Notes: generated from the letters alone by a model not told the origin. A DNA stretch of 64,000 bases from an uncultured Roseovarius sp. (GCF_913057115.1 NZ_CAJXNN010000005.1:59924-123923); one strand, 5' to 3'. Shown: positions 8,273 through 17,580, numbered from the stretch's first letter. Numbers and translations: made by a program.

Positions 8273-9901
8273 ATGCCACATCTGCCACCCCGCACCGACC
8301 TGTCCACCCATGAGGTCGCCAACCAGCCGCCCGATCCGGGCGATCTGGACCTATGGCAGGGCGATTCCCCCCTGCGCGATCACGCCCGCGCGGCAGGCGC
8401 GGACGGCGAAAAACTCGCCCGCTTCGGCGCGCAAATCGGCAGTTCCGAAATGCGCGCGGCAGGGCGTAACGCCAACAGGCATCCCCCCGAGGCGCTGCTT
8501 TTCGATGCGGCTGGGCGGCGTCTGGACGAGGTGCGCTTTCACCCCGCCTATCACCAGCTTTTGGGCGAAGGGATCAAGGCCGGTTATGCCGCGATCCCGT
8601 GGGAGGGGGCCAAGGGCGGCCATGCCACCCATGCCGCCATGGTCTACCTGATGAGCCAGGTGGAACCGGGCGTGTGCTGCCCGATGACCATGACCTATGC
8701 CGCCGTTCCGGCCCTGCGCGCCGATGAGGGGTTGTTTTCCGAGTGGGTGCCGAAACTGACCGCGCGGGCCTATGACGGCGCGGTCAAACCCTTGGCGCGC
8801 AAGCCCGGCGCGACGATGGGCATGGCGATGACCGAAAAACAGGGCGGCTCGGACCTGCGGGCCAATACCACGCTGGCCGAAAGGGATGGCGACAGCTACC
8901 GCCTGACCGGGCATAAATGGTTTTGCTCTGCGCCCATGTCGGATGGCCTTCTGACACTGGCCCAGACCGAGGCGGGCCTGACCTGTTTCCTTGTCCCCCG
9001 CTGGCTGGAAGGCGCGCGCAATGCGGTGCAGATCCAACGCCTCAAGGACAAGCTGGGCAATTGCGCCAATGCCTCCGCCGAGATCGAATTCGCCGGGGCC
9101 TTGGCGCATCGTTTGGGCGATGAGGGCGCGGGCATCCGCACGATCATCGAAATGGTGCATCACACCCGGCTCGATACTTCCATGGCCCCGGCGGGCCTGA
9201 TGCGCGCCGCGCTTGGCCATGCACACCACTGGGCCAGCCACCGCACGACCTTCCAAAAACAACTGATCGACCAGCCCTTGATGCAAAGCGTGCTGGCCGA
9301 TCTCGCGCTGGATTGGGAAGGCACGCTGGCGCTTGGCCTGCATGTGGCGCGCGCCTTTGACGGGCGCAGTGAAGGCGACCGCGCCTATGCCCGGCTTGCC
9401 GTGGCTTTGGCGAAATACCTTGGCAACAAGCTCTGCCCCGGTGTGGTTTACGAGGCGATGGAGGCCGTGGGCGGCATGGGCTATGTCGAGGACACGCCCC
9501 TGCCCCTGCTTTATCGCGAGGCGCCGCTCAATTCGATCTGGGAAGGCTCGGGCAATGTGATCTGCCTTGATATCCTGCGCACCCTGCGGCGCGAGCCTTT
9601 GGCCGGGGAACGGCTGAGCACGGAACTGGGCGCGGCCTCGGGACAATACCGCCGCTATGACGCGGCGCTCAAGGCGCATATGGAGCGGTTCCCGAAGCTG
9701 CCCGAGGAAGGCGCGGCGCGATGGTATGCCGAAAGCCTTGCCACGCTGCTGACCGCCTCGGTGCTGATCCGCCATGCCCCGGCGCATGTGGCCGAAGGCT
9801 ATGTCGCCACGCGGCTTGCCGGGGAACGGGGGCGCACGGCAGGGGCGATCAAGGGCGTGGATTGTGCGGGCCTTCTGGACCGGATCGGCAGCGCGGGGTG
9901 A
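8273..9901 (+). CDS. Acyl-CoA dehydrogenase, AidB-like
   Basis: The 542-residue FAD-dependent acyl-CoA dehydrogenase matches the length of E. coli AidB (541). It has the characteristic MAMTEKQGGSDLRANTT flavin-binding segment, GHKWFCSAPMSD, and the LAVALAKYLGNKLCP and GGMGYVEDTPLP blocks of this family. AidB-type proteins bind FAD and DNA and are linked to alkylation stress. Many homologues act as medium- or branched-chain acyl-CoA dehydrogenases. The start at 8273 follows GAGGAGAG (8257-8265), and the first 25 residues (DLSTHEVANQPPD) are the usual AidB N-terminus. It is divergent from ftsB. Confidence 0.9.
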   Translation: MPHLPPRTDLSTHEVANQPPDPGDLDLWQGDSPLRDHARAAGADGEKLARFGAQIGSSEMRAAGRNANRHPPEALLFDAAGRRLDEVRFHPAYHQLLGEGIKAGYAAIPWEGAKGGHATHAAMVYLMSQVEPGVCCPMTMTYAAVPALRADEGLFSEWVPKLTARAYDGAVKPLARKPGATMGMAMTEKQGGSDLRANTTLAERDGDSYRLTGHKWFCSAPMSDGLLTLAQTEAGLTCFLVPRWLEGARNAVQIQRLKDKLGNCANASAEIEFAGALAHRLGDEGAGIRTIIEMVHHTRLDTSMAPAGLMRAALGHAHHWASHRTTFQKQLIDQPLMQSVLADLALDWEGTLALGLHVARAFDGRSEGDRAYARLAVALAKYLGNKLCPGVVYEAMEAVGGMGYVEDTPLPLLYREAPLNSIWEGSGNVICLDILRTLRREPLAGERLSTELGAASGQYRRYDAALKAHMERFPKLPEEGAARWYAESLATLLTASVLIRHAPAHVAEGYVATRLAGERGRTAGAIKGVDCAGLLDRIGSAG

Positions 9902-9903
9902 CC

Positions 9904-9974
9904 CGGAGGAGATTGGGGGCTTCGCCCCCGACGCCCTGCGGGCGCCTCCCCCAGAGTATTTTTGGAAAGATGAA
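9904..9974 (+). terminator. Terminator-like intergenic repeat, copy 3
   Basis: Two hairpins, GGGGGC/GCCCCC (9915-9929) and CGCCC/GGGCG (9932-9944), are followed by CCCCCAGAGTATTTTTGGAAAG. The element is on the plus strand directly after the acyl-CoA dehydrogenase stop, so it should terminate that gene. It shares its tail with the copies at 2166-2234 and 5428-5480. Confidence 0.65.
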
Positions 9975-9986
9975 GGGCCTGCCGGA

Positions 9987-11525
9987 TCATATCGGCAGGT
10001 GGATCTTGAAGGTCTTTCTGATTTCGGCATCCAGCATTGGATCGAAACGCGCCGCCGAGGGGTTGGCAAGGATCGCCTCCTTGCGGGCGCGGGCCTTGTC
10101 GACCAGATCGGGTTTGCCGCGTTCGTCCCATTCCTTGGGGCTGGTACGGTCGCCCAGCGCCGGATAGACGTGATCGGCCTGCATCCGGCTGAGCGTGGCG
10201 GCGGTGCCAAGGTAATGACCAGGCCCGCCCAAGCAGACCTCGCGCATCTGATCGAGGGCCAGCGTGTCATCATCCACCTCGATGCCGCGCACACAGCGTA
10301 GCGCTTGCCCGATCAGGTCATCGCCCAAGATCAGGCTTTCGTGGCAGAACCCCAGAAGCGAAGCATGCATGCCCGCCGCCTCGTAAACCATGTTGAGGCC
10401 CGACAGCCCCGCCATGACGTTCGAGCACATCTGCTCCCACCCGGCCTGCATGTCGGGCAGTTTGCTGTCGGCGATGCCGCCCACCGCGCCGCCGGGCAGG
10501 TCGTAGAACCGGTGCATCTGGGCGCAGCCCGCCGAGAGCAGCGCCTGTTCGCCCGAGCCGCCGGTCATCGCCCCGGTGCGCAGGTCCAACCCGAAAGGCC
10601 ATGTGCCGAAGATCGCCGGATGCCCCGGCGCTATGGCGTTGACATAGACCAGCCCGGCCAGACATTCCGCCACGGCCTGCACGATGGCCCCGGCCACGGT
10701 GGAGGGCGCCGTGGCCCCCGCCATGCCTGCCGAGAGCAATAGCACCGGCATGCCGCCTTCGATACAGGCCTCCATCACCTGACAGGATTCGGTGGCGAAT
10801 TTCATCGGCGGGACCACGAAGCAATTGGAATTGCTGACAAAAGGCCGCGCACGCCAGGCCTCCTCCCCGCCCGCAATCATGTGCAACAGCTTTATCGCTT
10901 CGCGCGCATGGGCGGGATCGGTGAAGGAGGTGCCCACATGTTTGCTGGTGCCCGCGCAACAGGCATAGACGGTATTGAGCTCCATCTCGCAGGCGTCTTC
11001 GATATCGCGGGCCACCATGGGGCGTTGCAGGAAATGGATATTGTCCAGCGTATCGGTGATCCGCGCCGCATCATACAAATCCTGCAGGGTGCTTTCGCGG
11101 TAATGCTGGCCCTCCACATCCACCATATGCACCGCCGCCCCCGCCGTGCCGTAATGCACACGGGTGCCCGAAAGCTGCAGATCATGCGCCGGGTCCCGGC
11201 CATGCAGGGTGATGCCGCGATTGGTCCGCGCCAGCGTGTCTTCGACCAAGGCGCGCGGGAAACGCAGGCGCCCATCCTCGCCCAATATCGCGCCAGCGGC
11301 GGTCATATAGTCGATGCCGCTTTGCGGGGCATCGGCCAGACCGATCTCTTCGAGGGCCTCTAGGGCGGCATTGTGGATTTTCTCGATCTGCGGCGGGCTC
11401 AACACATTGAGCGTGCCGCCCTCCATGCCGGGGCGCACCGGGCGCAGGGTGTCGTCAAGCGGGGCGGCGCGGCTGGCACGCCGGGCGGCGCGCCCGCCCG
11501 AGCGGCGCGAGGTCATCTGGTTCAT
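9987..11525 (-). CDS. Trimethylamine methyltransferase (MttB) superfamily protein, non-pyrrolysine
   Basis: The 512-residue MttB/COG5598 member starts with an Arg-rich stretch and continues with VLSPPQIEKIHNAALEALEEIG, the usual opening of the TIM barrel. MttB-family enzymes move a methyl group from a quaternary or tertiary amine to a corrinoid protein. Archaeal MttB needs pyrrolysine at an amber codon. Here the frame is open throughout, so this is a non-Pyl homologue like glycine betaine methyltransferase. No corrinoid protein gene is adjacent. A PLP aminotransferase follows upstream on the same strand. The actual methyl donor (betaine, carnitine, proline betaine or other) cannot be told from sequence. 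Confidence 0.85.
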   Translation of the reverse strand: MNQMTSRRSGGRAARRASRAAPLDDTLRPVRPGMEGGTLNVLSPPQIEKIHNAALEALEEIGLADAPQSGIDYMTAAGAILGEDGRLRFPRALVEDTLARTNRGITLHGRDPAHDLQLSGTRVHYGTAGAAVHMVDVEGQHYRESTLQDLYDAARITDTLDNIHFLQRPMVARDIEDACEMELNTVYACCAGTSKHVGTSFTDPAHAREAIKLLHMIAGGEEAWRARPFVSNSNCFVVPPMKFATESCQVMEACIEGGMPVLLLSAGMAGATAPSTVAGAIVQAVAECLAGLVYVNAIAPGHPAIFGTWPFGLDLRTGAMTGGSGEQALLSAGCAQMHRFYDLPGGAVGGIADSKLPDMQAGWEQMCSNVMAGLSGLNMVYEAAGMHASLLGFCHESLILGDDLIGQALRCVRGIEVDDDTLALDQMREVCLGGPGHYLGTAATLSRMQADHVYPALGDRTSPKEWDERGKPDLVDKARARKEAILANPSAARFDPMLDAEIRKTFKIHLPI

Positions 11526-11758
11526 TCATGGAATCCTTTGGTTGGGGGCTTGGCTAGGGGTTGAAAACTCACCCCAAGGCTGGCCGCCCCCGTGCCGCGC
11601 GTCCCCGCGCGGCCCCAATGGTCCTGATGATCAGAACATGTTTGCAGCTCGGCATCATGGCCGGGCCCTCCTCCCTGAGTGACCCGATCAAACCCGATTC
11701 TCCTGCGACAGTCTGTCCCAATCGCGACGCATGTCGCAATCAGACCTCGAAGGGTCGA

Positions 11759-12931
11759 TTACCCCGTCAAACCCTGCGCCAAATCCACCAGATGGCCCAA
11801 CGCCGCCTCAAGGCGGCTGTCTTCCACCGTCAGGGCCACGCGCACATGGCCCGCCGCCGCCTGCCCGAAACTTTCGCCCGGCATCACCGCCACATGGTGG
11901 TCCTCCAGCAAGCGCAGGGCAAACGCCTCCCCCGACAAGCCCGTGGCGCGGATATCCAGCATGACATACATCGCCCCGGCGGCCGGAATGGGCCGCACCA
12001 CCTCCTGCCCCTTCAACAGCCCCAAAACCAGATCGCGGCGGCGTTCGAAGGGTTCGGCGATCTTCGCCTCGAACTCCGGCCCTTGGTCCAGCGCGAAACA
12101 GGCGGCCTCCTGAATGAAACCCGCCACGCCATAGGTGGTATGGGTGGCAAGGTTCGCCATATGGGCAATCGCCTCTTCCGGCCCCACGACCCAGCCGATG
12201 CGGCTTCCGGTCATGGCATGGCTTTTCGACAGCGAGCCGATCACCAGCGTGCGGTCGGCCATGCCCTCAAGGCTGCGCGGGGTGATATGATCCCCCTCCC
12301 AGACCTGCGTGTCATAGACCTCGTCCGAGATCATCCACAGATCATGCGCGCGACACAGATCTGCCAGCCCTTCCAAGGTCTCGCGGGTGTAGTTCACGCC
12401 GGTGGGGTTGTTGGGCGAGTTGATCAGCAGGCTCCGCGCACCGGGGGCGGCCTGCGCCACCTCCTCCGGGTCGGGCTGAAAGGCCCGCTCAGGACGCGCA
12501 GGGATGGCATGGGGCCGCGCGCCCACCCCCCGGATCGTGCCGGGATAGGTGGCATAATAAGGGTCAATGAAGAGTGCGGTATCGCCCTCGTCACAGGCGG
12601 CATGATGGGCGGTAAACAGCCCCGCCTGCCCGCCCGGCACGACCAGCACGTTGTCGGGCGTCGTGGGCACGCCAGTGCGCTCGGTCACCCGCTTGGCGAC
12701 CCGCTCGCGCAGCGGCTTGATCCCGTTGAAGGCGGAATAGCCGGTGACACCGGCAAGGGTTGCCTCATGCATGGCGTCCAGAATGCTGCGGTCCGTGCCG
12801 ATATCATGCTCCCCAATGGTCAGATGGGTGATGTCATGGCCCGCCGCATCCATGGCATTGGCCTTGTAATAAACATCCCATCCATCCGATCCGCCGCCCG
12901 TGATCCCGGTAATCCGCTGCGCCAAACGCAT
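11759..12931 (-). CDS. PLP-dependent aminotransferase, class I/II
   Basis: The 390-residue fold-type I aminotransferase shows INSPNNPTGVNY (PLP/substrate-binding Asn-Pro), DEVYDTQVW, the Schiff-base lysine in IGSLSKSHAMTGSRIGW and the C-terminal Arg in GHVRVALT. Length and motifs fit the aspartate/alanine aminotransferase group. The start has GGAGGGCAGGAC directly upstream. It is transcribed ahead of the MttB-family gene with a 233-bp gap in which I see no clear site, so cotranscription is uncertain. The preferred amino acid is not predictable here. Confidence 0.85.
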   Translation of the reverse strand: MRLAQRITGITGGGSDGWDVYYKANAMDAAGHDITHLTIGEHDIGTDRSILDAMHEATLAGVTGYSAFNGIKPLRERVAKRVTERTGVPTTPDNVLVVPGGQAGLFTAHHAACDEGDTALFIDPYYATYPGTIRGVGARPHAIPARPERAFQPDPEEVAQAAPGARSLLINSPNNPTGVNYTRETLEGLADLCRAHDLWMISDEVYDTQVWEGDHITPRSLEGMADRTLVIGSLSKSHAMTGSRIGWVVGPEEAIAHMANLATHTTYGVAGFIQEAACFALDQGPEFEAKIAEPFERRRDLVLGLLKGQEVVRPIPAAGAMYVMLDIRATGLSGEAFALRLLEDHHVAVMPGESFGQAAAGHVRVALTVEDSRLEAALGHLVDLAQGLTG

Positions 12932-13338
12932 GTCCTGCCCTCCATTTTGGGTGTTTCCGCGCCCAGATGGACCGGGCGGCAGGGGGATGTCAAACAGGGT
13001 GGGCCTTGGCAGGTTGAGAAGCCGTGGGGCATTCTCGCAAGCGGGTCTTGGTATGTTGTGTACAGAACGGCGGGTTCGAGCCCTTGCTGGTCATTGAAAT
13101 GATGAGCCGTGCTTTGACGGGCCGCGGTGCGGCGATCAAACGGCTGAGCTAAAGCGCTTTATCTCAGAACTGGCGCGTAACGTCTAATCTATGCGCCATG
13201 ACCAACCCAATCGCCGTGCCGGGGGGCGGCCCGGCGATGCGCGGCGGGCCTGCGGCCCTTGATTCCGCGCAGGGGCTCTGTCCGTTTCGTCCCGCATACC
13301 AGCCACGCCCGCAAAGCGGCGCAAAGCGCCACTTGCCC
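12932..13338. other. 407-bp stretch without a recognisable gene
   Basis: This gap lies between the aminotransferase start and the GNAT stop. All open frames in it are short shadows. A GGTTCGAGCCC string near 13072 looks like a tRNA T-arm but no acceptor or anticodon stem surrounds it. I see no convincing promoter, repeat or terminator beyond the expected aminotransferase promoter. Confidence 0.5.
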
Positions 13339-13845
13339 TTAACCCCCCAGCCCCAATCGCATCTCCACCGCCGGGAACACAACCTCGGGCGTCAGCTGCA
13401 AGGCCACCTCGGCCCCGGCCCCAAAGCCCATGGCGCGATAGAACGGCACGGCGTTCCGGGTGCTGAGGCAGCACAACAGGCGCACCCCGGCACTGCGGGC
13501 TGTGTCCATGCTATGCTGCATGATCGCTCGGGCCACCCCTTGGCGCAGGTGTCGAGGATCGCAGGCAACATGCCGGATATGGCCCACCCCGGCCACACCG
13601 GGCCGCCCGAAAGGCGTGACATGGGTCCAGCCGCCCGCGCCCACCACGCGCCCCCGTTGCCGAGCGACGAAATAGGTCGGGCAAGACAGCAGGCTGCGCC
13701 GCGCTTGGGTGATCTTGGGCAGGGCCGCGGCAAGGACCGCCGCGTCATACTCCGGCGCCAGAAGCGCCGAATAGGATCGCAGCAACAAGTCGGAAACCTC
13801 AGGCCCGTCGCCGGGCGTGGCTGGGGCAATGTTCAAAACAGGCAT
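13339..13845 (-). CDS. GNAT-family N-acetyltransferase
   Basis: The 168-residue GNAT fold protein has VGAGGWTHV (beta-4), the acetyl-CoA pyrophosphate loop as RHLRQGVARAIMQH (R-x-x-x-G-x-A), and NAVPFYRAMGF, the family's C-terminal signature. The start at 13845 has CGGAG 13 bases upstream. The longer frame runs through the rpmG terminator and is rejected. The substrate is unknown. It lies just downstream of rpmG on the same strand, behind a strong terminator, so it is probably expressed separately. Confidence 0.85.
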   Translation of the reverse strand: MPVLNIAPATPGDGPEVSDLLLRSYSALLAPEYDAAVLAAALPKITQARRSLLSCPTYFVARQRGRVVGAGGWTHVTPFGRPGVAGVGHIRHVACDPRHLRQGVARAIMQHSMDTARSAGVRLLCCLSTRNAVPFYRAMGFGAGAEVALQLTPEVVFPAVEMRLGLGG

Positions 13846-13890
13846 TTGGAAAACTCCGGGCAGGATGCCATGCCACCCAAAGCCTGCCCA

Positions 13891-13922
13891 AAGAAAAAGC
13901 CGCGCTCGGATGGCGCGGCTTT
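13891..13922 (-). terminator. Rho-independent terminator of rpmG
   Basis: The perfect 10-bp stem AAAGCCGCGC/GCGCGGCTTT (13896-13905 and 13913-13922) with a 7-nt loop is followed on the minus strand by TTCTTT. It lies 25 bp past the rpmG stop and is a textbook intrinsic terminator. Confidence 0.9.
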
Positions 13923-13946
13923 CGGTCTGGTTCATGTCAGGCGATC

Positions 13947-14114
13947 TTACTTGATCTTGCCTTCCTTGTACTCGACGTGCTTGCGCGCGACCGGGTCATA
14001 CTTGCGTACGACCATCTTCTCGGTCATGGTGCGTGCGTTTTTCTTGGTCACGTAGAAATGGCCCGTGCCCGCGGTCGAGTTCAGACGGATCTTGATGGTC
14101 GTCGGCTTCGCCAT
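13947..14114 (-). CDS. rpmG: 50S ribosomal protein L33
   Basis: The 55-residue L33 begins [18 protein letters not shown] and ends [14 protein letters not shown]. This is the alphaproteobacterial form, of exact usual length. It lacks the CxxC zinc pairs found in the zinc-binding (C+) L33 variants, so it is the zinc-independent type. It is monocistronic with its own terminator (13891-13922). Confidence 0.97.
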   Translation of the reverse strand: MAKPTTIKIRLNSTAGTGHFYVTKKNARTMTEKMVVRKYDPVARKHVEYKEGKIK

Positions 14115-14228
14115 TGGTCTTCTCCTGCGCCGGGACGGCGGCCTTGGCCCCCTACCCCGTGAAATTCGTCATGAAGCCTGCCTTTTAAAGCTGCGCGCGT
14201 TCCTGTCAACCGGAATCTCGCAGCGGGC

Positions 14229-14837
14229 TCAGTTCTGCGACAGGCGGGTCGGCATCCGGTAGAAATGATGCACGCCAATCGTTGTGGTCCGTGGGAACAC
14301 ACGTGCCCAACGCGGGTTGACCGCACGGGTGTGGTAATGCGTAGCGCCGTCGGTCAAGGGACGGTCGGCGCCGTTGATCATCATCTTCGCCACCTTGCCG
14401 ACACGCGCATAGGCGCGCGGCTCGGCAACCACTTCCTTGTGTCCGTCACAGGTGTAGGTGAACTGACACTGGTACTTGCGGCCCGTGCCCTGATTGACCA
14501 CGCCACAGACACTGTCGGGAAATTCGGCGCTGTCGACACGGTTCATGATAACCTCGGCGACGGCGAACTGCCCCTTGACGGTCTCGCCGCGCGCTTCGAA
14601 ATACAGCGCCTCCGCCAAGCACGACCATTGCGCGCCGCCCGACACCTTGGGCTGCGCATCGAGCCATTCACGGCTGTAGGTCAGGCCCACCTCGGGGCGT
14701 TGCATGTAGCTCAACAACCGGTTTTGCGAGATGGAAGACAACGCGCGCGTCTCCTCTTCCATCAGTTTTTTCACCGGAGTCTCGGCCACGGCGGGGCCTG
14801 TCAGGGCCACCAAAATCAACATCGCGAATCTCAACAT
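14229..14837 (-). CDS. Secreted cell-wall hydrolase, SleB/Hydrolase_2 family
   Basis: The 202-residue exported protein has a signal peptide (MLRFAMLILVALTGPAVAE, cleavage after about 18). A Hydrolase_2 (SleB-type) domain follows: CLAEALYFEARGETVKGQFAVAEVIMNRV, then FPDSVCGVVNQ, CQFTYTCDG and GATHYHTRAVNPRWA. The Glu in LYFEARGE corresponds to the family's catalytic acid. These enzymes cleave peptidoglycan glycan strands. The start at 14837 has GGAGG 8 bases upstream, and the longer frame has none. It is expected in the periplasm, with a role in envelope growth or remodelling. Confidence 0.9.
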   Translation of the reverse strand: MLRFAMLILVALTGPAVAETPVKKLMEEETRALSSISQNRLLSYMQRPEVGLTYSREWLDAQPKVSGGAQWSCLAEALYFEARGETVKGQFAVAEVIMNRVDSAEFPDSVCGVVNQGTGRKYQCQFTYTCDGHKEVVAEPRAYARVGKVAKMMINGADRPLTDGATHYHTRAVNPRWARVFPRTTTIGVHHFYRMPTRLSQN

Positions 14838-15009
14838 GCCGTCCTCCATGCGGTTTGACAGGGCGAAAGGCCCCTTGGCATTCCGGCGGGGATATATCAT
14901 GAAAGGCGTTTGAGTCTAGCTTGCCCACGGGACGGAAGGCCGCCGCGCAATAAACGACAAGCGCGACTGCCGGTCGGCATACAGGATGTTGTCGAAACCG
15001 GCGCCGCGC

Positions 15010-17580
15010 CTACCCGATCCTGTCTTTCACGGCCAACTGTGCGGCAGCAAGTCGCGCCACCGGAACCCGGAAGGGCGAGCAACTCACATAGTCAAACCCG
15101 GCTTCTCGACAAAAAGCGATTGATTCGGGATTCCCACCATGCTCCCCACAAATGGAGAGCACAATATCATTTCGCGCAGATCGGCCGCGTTCGGCCCCGA
15201 TCCGCAACAATTCCCCGACACCTTCAACATCGAGCGTATGGAAAGGGTCTTCGGGATAGACACCCTGCTGCACGTACTCCGACATGAAACGCCCCGCGTC
15301 ATCGCGGCTCAGGCCATAGGTCATCTGGGTCAGGTCGTTCGTCCCGAAGGACAAAAACGCCACCTGCGGCGCGATCTCACCGGCGCGCAACGCGGCGCGC
15401 GGGGTCTCGACCATTACCCCCAGACGATAGGTAAAGTCCTGCCCCGTCTCGGCCCGCACGGCGGCGGCCACCGCATCAATCCGGCCCTTCACAAGCTCCA
15501 CCTCACGACAGGCCGACACCAGCGGGATCATGATCTCCGGCACCACCGGCTCGCCTTCATGGCTGGCCGCGATGGTGGCCTCGAAAATTGCCCGCGCCTG
15601 CATGTCGTAAATCTCGGGCACCGTGATCCCCAAACGCACCCCGCGCATGCCCAGCATGGGGTTATATTCGCCCAAGGCCTCCACCCGCCGGGTCACATCC
15701 GACAAAGGCAAATCCAAGGCCTCGGCCAATTCGCGCATACCGGTCCGGTCGGTCGGCAGAAACTCGTGCAACGGCGGGTCAAACAGGCGAATGCACACCG
15801 GCTGCCCCTGCATGATACGGAACAGATCAATGAAGTCCGCCCGCTGCATCGGCAACAAAAGCTCCAGTGCCGCCGCACGATCCTCACTTGAATTGGCAAA
15901 GATCATTTCGCGCATCGGCGTCAGCCGGTCCAGTTCGAAGAACATGTGTTCGGTCCGGCAAAGCCCGATCCCCTGCGCCCTGAAATTGCGGGCCACTTCG
16001 GCATCTGCGGGGGTATCGGCATTGGCCCGCACCGCGATGTCCCGGATGTCATCGGCCCATGTCATCAGCGTTTGGAAACTCTCGTCGCGGGCGGCCTCCA
16101 GCATCGGCGCCTGCCCGGCCAGAACCTCGCCATTGCTGCCATCAATGGTAATGATGTCCCCCTCTTTCAGGGTCCGCCCGTCGGGAAATGCCAATTGTCG
16201 GCGCTTGACCTGAAACCTGATCTCCGAGGCCCCGACCACACAAGGCAGGCCGATACCCCGGCCAATCACCGCGGCATGGCTCGTCATGCCCCCGCGTTCG
16301 GTCAGGATGGCGGCAGCGGCATGCATGCCGCGAATATCCTCGGGGCTGGTTTCGCGCCGCACAAGGATGCAGGCCTCACCGCGCGCCTCGGCGGCCTGTG
16401 CCTCATTGGCGGAAAAAACGATCCGGCCGCTGGCGGCGCCGGGGCTGGCCGCGATTCCGCGCGCCAGGACATCGCGTTGCGCTTCGGGGTCAATCTGCCG
16501 GTGCAGCAATTCGTTAAGGCCACGCGGCTCCACCCGCATCAAGGCCTCTTCGCGGGAAATGATCCCATCCTCGGCCAAGGCCACCGAAATCGCCACCGCC
16601 GAGCGGGCATTGCGTGACACGCGAACGCCATCCAGCAGGTAAACGTCGCCGCTTTCGATGGTGAACTCCGCCTGCATCTCGGCGCGCAGCTTGACGCGCA
16701 TGATGTTGAGGTACTCCTTGAGCTTGGCAAAGGCCTCGGGCGCCAATTCTTCCAATGATGGACCACGCGGGTCACGCTCCAGATAAAGCGAATCCGCCCC
16801 TTTGCTCAGGGCCTCGCGCCCCTGGCTCTGGCTCAGGTAGCGCCCGGTGATCTGCCGCGCGCCCGTGGTGCTGTTGACCAGTTGCATGACACCCGAGCCG
16901 CATTCGCCCTTGCCCAGCCCATAGGCCATTTCCTGCACCACCAACCCAAGGCCCGCATCCACCGGCGCCCCCTTGGCTTGTCGCAAAAGGCGCGCCGTTG
17001 TGCCTTCCCACGCCCGCGCCATCGACCGCAGAACATGTAAAAGCTGCACCGACGTGTCTTGCGGGAAAGGCTCCTCCATTTCCTCCTCATAGGCGCGCAG
17101 GGCTTGGCCCAGCCCCTCGGATGGGTCCTCCGAGACATCATCGAACATGTCCGGATCAAGCCTTGCCACGTGAATGGCGAAGGATTGCACGAAGCGCATG
17201 TAAAGTTCGGCCGCTGCCGCCTTGCCGATCCTGTCGCTCAGGACGACATAACTGGCGTCATTCATCCCGATGTTCAGAACCGCCCCCGGCCCGCCCCAAT
17301 CGGGGTCTTCCGATGACGGGCGCACACATAGTAGCGGCTCATCCCCGAAACCGCGCACCAGCTCTTGCATATCCGGGGCCTCGCCCGCCGCAATGCGATG
17401 CACCGCCTCGAATGACAGCGCCACGGTACGCGGCACCGGCAGGTCCAACCGCACCAAGCGTTGCAAACATTTCGCCCGCCCGCCATGGGTTTCGGTGGTC
17501 AAGGGCGCGTCGGGGGTGATAAGGGTGATATGGTCTTCGCTATGCTGCACTGCGGCACCTGTGTTGTTCAGTTGCAGCAT
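15010..17580 (-). CDS. ppdK: Pyruvate, phosphate dikinase-like protein
   Basis: This 856-residue protein is homologous to PPDK, which interconverts ATP+Pi+pyruvate and AMP+PPi+PEP. The central phosphohistidine domain (GGMTSHAAVIGRGIGLPCVVG, His435) and C-terminal PEP/pyruvate barrel (GLCRTEHMFFE, LSFGTNDLTQMTYGLSRDD, ICGEHGG with the acid-base Cys) are intact. The N-terminal nucleotide-binding half is divergent: PPDK's SMPGMMDT loop reads DPDWGGPGAVL (residues 92-102), and the usual FTRNPSTG reads QLVNSTTG. ATP use is therefore doubtful. The ATG at 17580 is preferred to a TTG at 17598, though neither has a clear Shine-Dalgarno. It follows glyS on the same strand, separated by the triple-palindrome element. 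Confidence 0.82.
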   Translation of the reverse strand: MLQLNNTGAAVQHSEDHITLITPDAPLTTETHGGRAKCLQRLVRLDLPVPRTVALSFEAVHRIAAGEAPDMQELVRGFGDEPLLCVRPSSEDPDWGGPGAVLNIGMNDASYVVLSDRIGKAAAAELYMRFVQSFAIHVARLDPDMFDDVSEDPSEGLGQALRAYEEEMEEPFPQDTSVQLLHVLRSMARAWEGTTARLLRQAKGAPVDAGLGLVVQEMAYGLGKGECGSGVMQLVNSTTGARQITGRYLSQSQGREALSKGADSLYLERDPRGPSLEELAPEAFAKLKEYLNIMRVKLRAEMQAEFTIESGDVYLLDGVRVSRNARSAVAISVALAEDGIISREEALMRVEPRGLNELLHRQIDPEAQRDVLARGIAASPGAASGRIVFSANEAQAAEARGEACILVRRETSPEDIRGMHAAAAILTERGGMTSHAAVIGRGIGLPCVVGASEIRFQVKRRQLAFPDGRTLKEGDIITIDGSNGEVLAGQAPMLEAARDESFQTLMTWADDIRDIAVRANADTPADAEVARNFRAQGIGLCRTEHMFFELDRLTPMREMIFANSSEDRAAALELLLPMQRADFIDLFRIMQGQPVCIRLFDPPLHEFLPTDRTGMRELAEALDLPLSDVTRRVEALGEYNPMLGMRGVRLGITVPEIYDMQARAIFEATIAASHEGEPVVPEIMIPLVSACREVELVKGRIDAVAAAVRAETGQDFTYRLGVMVETPRAALRAGEIAPQVAFLSFGTNDLTQMTYGLSRDDAGRFMSEYVQQGVYPEDPFHTLDVEGVGELLRIGAERGRSARNDIVLSICGEHGGNPESIAFCREAGFDYVSCSPFRVPVARLAAAQLAVKDRIG

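Noticed and set aside
8351..10294. A 647-codon open frame antisense to the acyl-CoA dehydrogenase gene
   Set aside because: High-GC DNA gives long shadow frames. Its composition is Arg/Gly/His-rich and has no domain, while the sense strand encodes a clear AidB-like protein.
9987..11525. Amber codon (pyrrolysine) in the MttB-like gene
   Set aside because: The reading frame is continuous for 512 codons with no in-frame TAG.
13060..13100. GGTTCGAGCCC near 13072 resembling a tRNA T-arm
   Set aside because: No matching acceptor, D-arm or anticodon stem can be drawn around it.
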